Below are positions 1 through 4,683 of a stretch of 9,807 nt of DNA, in pieces. The notes beneath the pieces are model-generated. The model had not been told where the DNA came from and did not search any database. It saw only the letters and a list, made by a program, of their open reading frames with translations. Source of the stretch: an uncultured Fusibacter sp. (GTDB lineage Bacteria; Bacillota; Clostridia; Peptostreptococcales; Acidaminobacteraceae); assembly GCA_937958285.1 (NCBI GenBank), contig CALFXQ010000227.1, forward strand, positions 1 to 9,807, read 5' to 3'. Position 1 is the stretch's first letter. Every line of letters begins with the position of its first letter. A program made the position numbers and the translations under genes.

Positions 1-84
1 AATGTAGTTAACGAGTGTTTACCTTTTGTTTTTGTTAGAGAAACTATTGCGAGTAATTTGGTAGATTGCAGAGGTGTTAAATGA
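1..84 (+). CDS. Possible 3' end of an upstream gene (partial)
   Basis: Frame 1 is open from the window edge through 27 codons and stops with TGA at 82-84. That stop overlaps the ATG of the TetR gene in an ATGA arrangement, which is common between translationally coupled genes. The other two + frames contain early stops. The readable tail is NVVNECLPFVFV followed by RETIASNLVDCRGVK; I do not recognise the family. A chance open frame of this length is quite possible in DNA of this composition, so the call rests mainly on the ATGA overlap. If it is real, the TetR gene is not the first gene of its operon. Confidence 0.3.
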   Translation, partial: NVVNECLPFVFVRETIASNLVDCRGVK

Positions 85-674
85 TTCATGAATCAACCCG
101 AGATCGGATAATGAATACGGCTTTAATGCTTTTTTCTCAGAAGGGTTATCATGCAGTATCAGTGCGTATGTTAGCTAAAGCGTTGGGCTTTAGTGAGGCG
201 GCACTTTATAAACACTTCGAGAGCAAGCGGGCACTGTTTGAGGCACTAGTGGCCAGGCAAAAAATATGGACGGACCAGGCCATGGATGCAGCTGAATCCA
301 AGCCCTATGAAGTATTGAGCGATATGGCATTTTGTGAAGTGGGGAAGCGGTTTTTTACTGATTTTTTAATGCGCGATGAGGTGATGTGCTTTTGGAAAAT
401 GGTGATTTTAGAGCAGTACGATGATGCCGAAATGGCTGCCATTTATCAGAAAGAATTGGTGACACAACCAAGAGCTTATCAAGCAGCGCTTTTTGAGCAT
501 CTTATTGCTATCGGGGCCTTAGCCGCACATGACCCAAAGCAACTTGCACGACAATTTTTTAGTCCGGCCCTAATGATTTATTTTGAACATCTGGGTCAGT
601 ATTTAACGAAGAAAGAAGCACTTACTGAGTTAGAGGCGCATTTTTTACATTTTAGAGGTGTTTATGGACAGTAA
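81..674 (+). CDS. TetR/AcrR family transcriptional regulator
   Basis: This is a 197-aa one-component regulator of typical TetR length. The N-terminal DNA-binding domain spans about residues 6-60: a first helix (TRDRIMNTALMLFSQKGY), then a helix-turn-helix with VRMLAKALGFSEAALYKHF (28-46) and the family signature FESKRALFEALV. The remaining residues, about 65-197, form the all-helical ligand-binding and dimerisation part, which is too divergent to name an inducer. The start at ATG 81 is supported by AGAGGTG at 70-76, four bases upstream. The 3' end overlaps the next gene by 11 bp, so regulator and flavoprotein are co-translated. By family precedent it probably represses its own operon and responds to a small molecule handled by the downstream oxidoreductases; that is inference. 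No convincing sigma-A promoter is visible in the 80 bases upstream. Confidence 0.9.
   Translation: MIHESTRDRIMNTALMLFSQKGYHAVSVRMLAKALGFSEAALYKHFESKRALFEALVARQKIWTDQAMDAAESKPYEVLSDMAFCEVGKRFFTDFLMRDEVMCFWKMVILEQYDDAEMAAIYQKELVTQPRAYQAALFEHLIAIGALAAHDPKQLARQFFSPALMIYFEHLGQYLTKKEALTELEAHFLHFRGVYGQ
654..660 (+). promoter_or_regulatory. Ribosome binding site inside the TetR gene end, deciding the start of the flavoprotein gene
   Basis: AGAGGTG lies three bases before ATG 664. The same heptamer precedes the TetR start (70-76) at nearly the same spacing. A GTG at 658 is in frame but sits inside this motif, so ATG 664 is the better start. Confidence 0.65.
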
Positions 675-1458
675 TGGCGGGATTTTTAGTGTTCTAGTGA
701 TTTATGGGAGCCCGAGAAAGGGCTTATCTTATGCAGGTGCAGCTTTAGCATTAGAAGCTGTAAAGAGAGAAATTAGCAGTTTAAATCGTGTTGCAGTCGA
801 AGTGGAGGAAGTCGATTTACAGTCTCAAAAGCTACAGCACTGCTTAGGGTGCATGCAGTGTTTTGAAGTAGGTGAAGACAGGTGCCCCCACGCTTTAATC
901 GTTCAGCCAATTGCAGCATCAATTAAAGCAGCCGATTTGTTAATAATGACATCGCCTGTCTATGCACTGAATGTATCTGGGGTTTTAAAAAACACCCTTG
1001 ACCATCTATCGTATTTCTTCCATAGACCCTTTGCATTTAACAAGCGTGCATTGGTGATTAGCGCTACTGCGGGAGGTGCGGCGGGTTCTACAGCTAAGTA
1101 CATGCGGGATACACTTAAGCATTGGGGATTTAATATTGTGGGGTCCATTGGCCTTGTGGGTATGGGCAAAGTTGAAGTGACTGATGCCCAGAGAATGACA
1201 ATTGATAAAGCAGTCGCTAGGCTAAATCTTACTAAAGGCAATCAGTGGATGCGTCAACCTACCTTAAAACGCCTTATGTTTTTTAATCTGTGGCGTGCGT
1301 TAAATACCCTAGATACGGCCTTAAAGCCTGATGTAAAGCATTGGCGTGAACATGGCTTGACTGATTTAGCCTACGGGCCTATGTCTCACAAGAATATCAG
1401 TGTACCACGTAGGTTAATTGGGAATTTATTTTACATGTTGTTTAGGCGGCTATTCTAG
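664..1458 (+). CDS. Flavodoxin-fold NAD(P)H-dependent oxidoreductase, iron-sulfur flavoprotein type
   Basis: The predicted protein is 264 aa from ATG 664. Residues about 8-160 are a flavodoxin-like (NADPH-dependent FMN reductase) domain: the strand VLVIYGSPRKG (10-20) is the FMN phosphate loop, TSPVYALNVSGVLKNTLDH is the flavin-binding middle segment, and ISATAGGAAGS is the following loop. Cysteines 60, 63, 66 and 74 give C-x2-C-x2-C-x7-C, matching the compact cluster motif of archaeal and clostridial iron-sulfur flavoproteins, so a 4Fe-4S cluster beside FMN is expected. The C-terminal 70-80 residues are basic and hydrophobic (LFYMLFRRLF end) and might contact the membrane. The substrate is unknown; quinones, nitro compounds or oxygen species are options by family precedent. 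It overlaps the TetR gene by 11 bp and has a diverged tandem paralogue at 1697-2500. Confidence 0.85.
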   Translation: MDSNGGIFSVLVIYGSPRKGLSYAGAALALEAVKREISSLNRVAVEVEEVDLQSQKLQHCLGCMQCFEVGEDRCPHALIVQPIAASIKAADLLIMTSPVYALNVSGVLKNTLDHLSYFFHRPFAFNKRALVISATAGGAAGSTAKYMRDTLKHWGFNIVGSIGLVGMGKVEVTDAQRMTIDKAVARLNLTKGNQWMRQPTLKRLMFFNLWRALNTLDTALKPDVKHWREHGLTDLAYGPMSHKNISVPRRLIGNLFYMLFRRLF

Positions 1459-1650
1459 GGTGTTGGGCTACGATGCTCTTGTCCCTTGACGATTCATAGG
1501 TTTAGTTATAAATTTGAGCTCACAGAAGGGGACATACATACGCCAAACTTCATTCTGCCTTTTATTCAGCGCACCGCGACACTAAAAAATGAGCAGTTTA
1601 AGGATTTTATGGGCATTGATCTAGAGCGTGAAGTAGATCGTAAACGGTAG
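1459..1650 (+). pseudogene. Probable gene remnant: open frame without a start between the two flavoproteins
   Basis: Directly after the TAG of the flavoprotein gene, the same frame stays open for 63 codons to TAG 1648-1650. From about codon 15 the translation looks like real protein, for example FELTEGDIHTPNFILPF and NEQFKDFMGIDLEREVDRKR, a typical amphipathic C-terminus. There is no ribosome binding site and no good start: the only internal ATG leaves about 14 residues. I do not recognise the family. It could be the 3' end of a gene whose 5' part was deleted, or a former C-terminal extension now cut off by the stop. The second option is less likely because the flavoprotein already aligns to its paralogue over its whole length. 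The segment also holds an inverted repeat TGTCCC (1480-1485) / GGGACA (1529-1534). Confidence 0.35.
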
Positions 1651-1696
1651 TTAGAAATTCTGATCAAGAGTCACTTAAACCATAAGGGGTGATATG

Positions 1697-2500
1697 ATGC
1701 AAATACTTGTGATTCATGGTAGTCCAAGAATTCGTGGCAATACCTATAAAGTGATTAAAAAAATAGAACATGAAATGAAAAAGAGCGACGGGCAAATTGA
1801 ATTTGACTGGGTATTTTTGAATCAAGAAAAACTAGAGCTCTGCAAGGGCTGTTATCAATGTTTAGAGCTGGGCGAAGTGTATTGTTCAATAGAAGATGGT
1901 CGTGCGCTGATCGAAGAAAAAATGCACAGGGCAGATGGTGTTATTTTTGCTAGTCCTGTGTACGTTGCCAATGTTTCAGCCCTGTTTAAAAATTTTGTCG
2001 ATCGGTTTGCCTATATTTGTCATAGACCTCGTTTTCACAATAAAAAGGCCATGGTGGTTTGTACTACAGGATCGGTGGCAGCTGGAATTGTAAACATTCT
2101 AATGACCATTATGCTCGAAACCTGGGGCTTTACGGTGGTGCATAAAGTCGGCGCCATTGTTTCACCTGGTATTAGCGAGGTCGATCAAGTTAAGCAGTGG
2201 GGAAAAATCGATCAAATGGCGTTTAAGGCATCTACTACAATGCTAAATAGTTTGAAGGATCAGGCATTGCCTAAGGCCAGCCTAAAAAATCTATATACTT
2301 TTAAGTTGCAGCAAGTGGGCTTTAGTTCTGCAGACAAAAGCAAAGCCGATTATCAGTATTGGCTCGAAAAAGGATGGCTCAATCCCAATGTGAGTTACTA
2401 TATTCCAGCGCATATCAATGCTATTAAATTAGCAATTGCCAGAATGCTTGCCCTAATCGAAACGAGAAAATATCCAAAAGGCAAGGGTGGTACCAATTAG
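1697..2500 (+). CDS. Second flavodoxin-fold iron-sulfur flavoprotein, tandem paralogue
   Basis: The protein is 267 aa from ATG 1697. An adjacent ATG at 1694 would add one Met, but AAGGGGTGAT at 1684-1693 gives better spacing to 1697. It has the same architecture as the gene at 664-1458: FMN loop ILVIHGSPRIRGNTYK near the N-terminus, cysteines 49, 52, 55 and 63 (CKGCYQC...C, again x2-x2-x7), ASPVYVANVSALFKNFVDRF, and the glycine-rich VCTTGSVAAG. Both proteins also share a C-terminal region with a W-x2-x(K/H)-G motif (YWLEKGWL here, HWREHGL there). They are clearly tandem duplicates that have diverged strongly, so they probably differ in substrate or redox partner. The last residues (KGKGGTN) and the stop lie inside a repeated 14-mer that recurs 26 bp downstream, so the native C-terminus may have been replaced by repeat sequence. 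Confidence 0.85.
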   Translation: MQILVIHGSPRIRGNTYKVIKKIEHEMKKSDGQIEFDWVFLNQEKLELCKGCYQCLELGEVYCSIEDGRALIEEKMHRADGVIFASPVYVANVSALFKNFVDRFAYICHRPRFHNKKAMVVCTTGSVAAGIVNILMTIMLETWGFTVVHKVGAIVSPGISEVDQVKQWGKIDQMAFKASTTMLNSLKDQALPKASLKNLYTFKLQQVGFSSADKSKADYQYWLEKGWLNPNVSYYIPAHINAIKLAIARMLALIETRKYPKGKGGTN

Positions 2501-2530
2501 CCAAGTTGAATTGTGGCACCAATTAGCCAA
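2491..2530 (+). repeat. Duplicated 14-mer (T/C)ACCAATTAGCCAA containing a stop codon
   Basis: TACCAATTAGCCAA at 2491-2504 recurs as CACCAATTAGCCAA at 2517-2530, followed by a partial third copy AATTAGCCA at 2529-2537. The first copy carries the Gly-Thr-Asn-stop codons of the flavoprotein gene. The second encodes the same four codons, GGC ACC AAT TAG. Confidence 0.85.
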
Positions 2531-2609
2531 TTAGCCACCAATTCGCTCGGCGGCTCGTCTGCCGGGGACCACTGACTCAGTTGGAGTTTAAGGAGATAGT
2601 GTTTGGTCA

Positions 2610-2629
2610 CTGTCGCTATTGGCCGACAG
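2610..2629 (+). other. Hairpin in the intergenic element
   Basis: CTGTCG (2610-2615) pairs perfectly with CGACAG (2624-2629) around an 8-base loop. No T-run follows, so it is not a classical terminator. It may be part of a structured RNA or a DNA hairpin recognised by a transposase-like protein. Confidence 0.4.
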
Positions 2630-2655
2630 AAGAGATTTTAAGTTTCTGGCTACTT

Positions 2656-2699
2656 GAGGGTGGCACGAGGGTGGCACGAGGGTGGCACGAGGGTGGCAC
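2656..2699 (+). repeat. Four perfect tandem copies of the 11-mer GAGGGTGGCAC
   Basis: The copies lie at 2656-2666, 2667-2677, 2678-2688 and 2689-2699 without any mismatch. Perfect identity suggests recent slippage expansion, so copy number may differ between strains. The unit ends in TGGCAC, the same word that begins the palindrome at 2694 and the 8-bp inverted repeat at 2514. Confidence 0.95.
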
Positions 2700-2709
2700 C
2701 ATGGTGCCA
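2694..2709. repeat. Perfect 16-bp palindrome TGGCACCATGGTGCCA
   Basis: The sequence equals its own reverse complement, centred between 2701 and 2702, and directly overlaps the last tandem repeat. A near copy, ATGGTGTC, follows at 2709-2716. It could be an operator for a dimeric regulator of the PRC gene, or the end of a REP-like element. Confidence 0.8.
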
Positions 2710-2787
2710 TGGTGTCAGAATATTGTCAGCTTCCGGTATTAGTATGTAACTATAGATGCAATTTCGTATCTATTGTTGACTATTGCC

Positions 2788-2796
2788 AGAGGAAGG
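2788..2796 (+). promoter_or_regulatory. Ribosome binding site deciding the start of the PRC-barrel gene
   Basis: AGAGGAAGG lies nine bases before ATG 2806. An in-frame TTG at 2773 lies upstream of this site and lacks one of its own, so ATG 2806 is preferred. Confidence 0.7.
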
Positions 2797-2805
2797 ACGG
2801 TTCTA

Positions 2806-3648
2806 ATGCTAATTAAATCAAAAGTACTGAAGGGCTACAAGTTGCAAAGTCTCGACGGCGAAATAGGAAAAGTCGAAGATTTCTATTTTGATGACCATCA
2901 TTGGACAATTCGCTATATGATAGCAAATACAGGTGGTTGGCTCTTAGGGCTACAAGTTTTGATCTCACCCTATTCACTGTTGAGTATAAATGAAGAGGAA
3001 CGGTCCATTTCGATTAATCTGACTAAAAAGAAGATTGAGGAAAGTCCACCATTGGGTAGTGATAAGCCGGTTTCGATGCAATATCAGGAGCAGTATTATC
3101 AGTACTATGGACAACCTATGTATTGGAGCGGTTCGTATATGTGGGGGGCTAGTCCTCGCATTCAAAATGACATTTATATGAGCGCATTCGAAAACTCAGA
3201 AGGGCCCAAATTACAAGAATTGAAAAACGAAGACGAGAAGCTGGAAAGTATGGAAAAGAAAGCCTCGTGGAATCCTAATCTAAGAAGTTCTAATGCTGTT
3301 AGGGGGTATGCTATTCGTGGCACAGATGGGGACATTGGACATATAGATGACTTTGTGATCGACGATGAAAATTGGGCCATTCGATATATTGTTATCGATA
3401 CAAAGAACTTTTGGCCAGCAAAAAAAGTGTTAGTTTCGCCTAGATGGATTGAACGCATAGACTGGATGCACTCGATTGCTTATGTAAACGTCAGTTGTGA
3501 TACGATTACAAAGTCACCTGAATACACCGACGAATACCTATTAGATCGAGGCTATGAAACGGATTTGCATCAATTCTTTAACAGACGGGGCTATTGGGTT
3601 GATGAGTTAGAGCATACTGATAACGAGAACTTTAGTAAGGAAGAGTAA
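2806..3648 (+). CDS. PRC-barrel protein with two PRC domains
   Basis: The 280-aa soluble protein is built from two copies of the PRC-barrel fold, a small beta-barrel otherwise found in the photosynthetic reaction-centre H subunit and RimM. Copy 1 (about residues 3-75) contains SLDGEIGKVEDFYFDDHHW then TIRYMI. Copy 2 (about 163-235) contains GTDGDIGHIDDFVIDDENW then AIRYIVIDT. Both continue into a V-L-(I/V)-S-P segment. Between them is a Tyr/Gln-rich stretch (about 92-114, QYQEQYYQYYGQPMYW) and a charged linker (129-155). There is no signal peptide or membrane helix. The biochemical role of such stand-alone proteins is not established; known PRC domains bind partner proteins or RNA-associated surfaces. 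The gene stands alone on + and converges with the YggT operon through a shared terminator. Confidence 0.85.
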   Translation: MLIKSKVLKGYKLQSLDGEIGKVEDFYFDDHHWTIRYMIANTGGWLLGLQVLISPYSLLSINEEERSISINLTKKKIEESPPLGSDKPVSMQYQEQYYQYYGQPMYWSGSYMWGASPRIQNDIYMSAFENSEGPKLQELKNEDEKLESMEKKASWNPNLRSSNAVRGYAIRGTDGDIGHIDDFVIDDENWAIRYIVIDTKNFWPAKKVLVSPRWIERIDWMHSIAYVNVSCDTITKSPEYTDEYLLDRGYETDLHQFFNRRGYWVDELEHTDNENFSKEE

Positions 3649-3653
3649 AGAAC

Positions 3654-3721
3654 AAAAGAAATAAACCCGATCTCCTGCAAATGTTATCTCACATTTGCAA
3701 AAGATCGGGTTTATTTCTTTT
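3654..3721. terminator. Long bidirectional Rho-independent terminator
   Basis: AAAAGAAATAAACCCGATCT (3654-3673) pairs perfectly with 3702-3721, 20 bp. After a 2x2 internal loop (3674-3675 / 3700-3701), a further 9 bp pair (3676-3684 / 3691-3699) around the loop TATCTC. The A-rich outer left arm and T-rich outer right arm give a U-tract for either direction of transcription. It sits between the convergent PRC gene (stop at 3646-3648) and YggT gene (stop at 3722-3724), with the right arm touching the YggT stop codon. Confidence 0.93.
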
Positions 3722-4063
3722 TTATCGATGGCTGTTTGATTGATTCATAATCTCTACAATACGAACAATACCATATGCTAGTAGTGCATAAACAACCATT
3801 CCTATCAAGGTAGCTGCCTCAAAGTATGCAGTCGTTTCGATACCTTGTGCAGTACCTACCTTGAAGATACCGATAAAAGGTGCTAAGAACAAGTGTGACA
3901 TATTGTATATGAACATAACAAACGGACTTTCGGGATTTGCACCTAGGAGTTTAAATGCAAATCGAAATGCTAACAGCACCTCGAGAATCCCGAAGACATA
4001 CATGAGGACTCTTCTAAATATGATGTTTTTTTGGTAGGTCACAGGCACATTATTTTGGTCCAT
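3722..4063 (-). CDS. YggT family integral membrane protein
   Basis: The 113-aa protein has the YggT layout. A first hydrophobic helix lies at about residues 16-40 (RVLMYVFGILEVLLAFRFAFKLL), followed by the conserved GANPESPF turn. An amphipathic or re-entrant segment (about 47-66, FVMFIYNMSHLFLAPFIGIF) comes next, and a second membrane helix lies at about 80-104 (ATLIGMVVYALLAYGIV). YggT-like proteins are cytoplasmic-membrane proteins tied loosely to envelope homeostasis and osmotic or pH stress in other bacteria; a specific activity is not known. The start at ATG (4061-4063) is backed by GGAAGGAG just upstream. It is the last gene of a three-gene minus-strand unit, 21 bp after the lmo0937-type peptide gene, and ends at the long terminator. 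Confidence 0.85.
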   Translation of the reverse strand: MDQNNVPVTYQKNIIFRRVLMYVFGILEVLLAFRFAFKLLGANPESPFVMFIYNMSHLFLAPFIGIFKVGTAQGIETTAYFEAATLIGMVVYALLAYGIVRIVEIMNQSNSHR

Positions 4064-4084
4064 AGTATCTCCTTCCGTAAGCGA

Positions 4085-4234
4085 CTAGACGACTTTAGTT
4101 CCTCTGATGAGCCGTAGCAAAATAATGATGATTGCTATGACTAATAATATGTGAATAAATCCCCCCATGGTATAGGAACTTACTAAGCCGAGTAGCCAAA
4201 GAATGATAAGTATAACAGCTATTGTATTAAGCAT
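4085..4234 (-). CDS. Small lmo0937 family membrane protein (49 aa)
   Basis: A short gene encodes 49 residues beginning MLNTIAVILIILWLLGLVSS. Its core, ILWLLGLVSSYTMGGFIHILLVIAIIIILLRLI, matches the well-conserved lmo0937-type micro-proteins of Bacillota: two hydrophobic segments (about 4-21 and 26-43) split by YTMGG, then a short basic tail (RLIRGTKVV). It should be embedded in the cytoplasmic membrane; no molecular function is established. AGGAAGGA lies at 4241-4248, six bases before the ATG at 4232-4234. It sits 20 bp after the charged helical protein gene and 21 bp before YggT, so the three are almost certainly one transcript. Confidence 0.88.
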   Translation of the reverse strand: MLNTIAVILIILWLLGLVSSYTMGGFIHILLVIAIIIILLRLIRGTKVV

Positions 4235-4254
4235 ACACAGTCCTTCCTTTCTGA

Positions 4255-4515
4255 CTACCTTTTGTTCTTTTCGCGGTCAATCGTTTTAGTGATTTTCTTC
4301 ACGGTATGATCTACGTCATGTTTAATGTCATCAACTCCGTTTTTGACGTGTTTACCCACCTTTTCGTTTAATTTCTTCTGTGATGCTTGACTTTTGTGAA
4401 CAGTCTGACCAATTTCATCCTTTAACTTTTTCGCGTTATTAAACTGATCCTTTACTGCATCTGATACTTTTTCTACAGCGTTAATCACTTCTTCTTTAAT
4501 TTCAGTTTTACCCAT
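4255..4515 (-). CDS. Small charged helical protein, stress/LEA-like (hypothetical)
   Basis: The 86-aa protein starts at ATG 4513-4515, chosen because AAGGAG lies six bases upstream. The frame stays open to 4542, but that extension would contain the ribosome binding site. The sequence is almost entirely amphipathic helix, very rich in Lys, Asp, Glu and Val, with no cysteine or tryptophan. Spaced repeats of the type V-x3-V-x-D-x-V-K-D (EEVINAVEKVSDAVKDQF, VKNGVDDIKHDVDHTVKK) recall the 11-residue periodicity of LEA proteins, apolipoproteins and YtxH-like stress proteins. There is no membrane helix, unlike typical YtxH. It could lie on a membrane surface or shield proteins under stress. It is the first gene of the unit with the lmo0937-type peptide and YggT. 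I cannot assign a named family with confidence. Confidence 0.7.
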   Translation of the reverse strand: MGKTEIKEEVINAVEKVSDAVKDQFNNAKKLKDEIGQTVHKSQASQKKLNEKVGKHVKNGVDDIKHDVDHTVKKITKTIDREKNKR

Positions 4516-4521
4516 TTGATA

Positions 4522-4527
4522 CTCCTT
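4522..4527 (-). promoter_or_regulatory. Ribosome binding site deciding the start of the charged helical protein
   Basis: AAGGAG (read on the minus strand, preceded by further A residues) is six bases before ATG 4515 and rules out the longer frame starting at 4542. Confidence 0.75.
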
Positions 4528-4602
4528 TTTAGCTACAAGCAAGTAGCTCCTTTAAGTGGTCTGAGCAAAGGATTGCCGATGATTTGCCAGCCTCTTGTTT
4601 CT

Positions 4603-4637
4603 AGTATAAAGTACGTTCTTGACATAAAACTGACAAG
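4603..4637 (-). promoter_or_regulatory. Candidate promoter/operator of the three-gene stress operon
   Basis: On the minus strand a good -10 box, TATACT, lies at 4603-4608, 87 bases before the start of the charged helical protein gene. Upstream of it is a dyad, on + CTTGACATAAAACTGACAAG (4618-4637), with half-sites CTTGACA and TGACAAG that match at 6 of 7 positions. TTGTCA within it would be a -35, but the 22-base spacer is too long for sigma-A. Either an activator assists the promoter or another sigma factor is used. Confidence 0.35.
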
Positions 4638-4683
4638 ACTTATGCGATAGGAGATAAGCGGGAGTTTTGCTTTAGTCCAATTT

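Larger units (their letters stand above)
2501..2805. other. 305-bp intergenic, repeat-rich and comparatively G+C-rich segment
   Basis: I see no convincing gene here. The segment contains the second 14-mer copy, an exact 8-bp inverted repeat TGGCACCA (2514-2521) / TGGTGCCA (2702-2709) about 180 bp apart, a hairpin at 2610-2629, four 11-bp tandem repeats (2656-2699) and a 16-bp palindrome (2694-2709). Bases about 2540-2715 are visibly richer in G+C than the flanking genes. A small non-autonomous element or REP-like unit (2514-2709) would explain these features. No transposase or clear target-site duplication is visible, so this is a description more than an identification. The last 90 bp before the PRC gene return to A+T-rich sequence and should hold its promoter, though no well-spaced -35/-10 pair stands out. 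Confidence 0.5.

Noticed and set aside
32..60. TTGTTA with TAATTT 16 bases downstream as a promoter for the TetR gene.
   Set aside because: Both boxes are weak matches and the region may be the coding end of an upstream gene.
960..1241. Antisense frame of 93 codons within the first flavoprotein gene.
   Set aside because: It lies opposite a gene with clear family motifs and lacks a ribosome binding site or recognisable domain.
2656..2699. Tandem repeats as a possible CRISPR array.
   Set aside because: The 11-bp units abut with no spacers and no cas genes are nearby.
2527..2742. Open frame of 71 codons on + across the repeat element, with an internal GTG at 2599 behind AAGGAG.
   Set aside because: The spacing from AAGGAG to GTG is only about three bases, the translation is dominated by the 11-mer array (not a multiple of three), and the resulting 47-codon product resembles nothing I know.
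3174..3458. Antisense frame of 94 codons within the PRC-barrel gene (and a similar one at 2974-3165).
   Set aside because: Both lie opposite well-supported PRC domains; no start signal or recognisable content.
4619..4647. TTGACA on the + strand followed about 16-17 bases later by TATGCG, as a rightward promoter.
   Set aside because: The -10 box is poor and the promoter would run antisense into the response regulator gene with no + gene downstream. The TTGACA is better explained as half of the dyad.
4625..4665. CTTAT/ATAAG stem as a terminator of the signalling operon.
   Set aside because: The stem is only five base pairs around a ten-base loop and no T-run follows, so read-through into the stress operon cannot be excluded.
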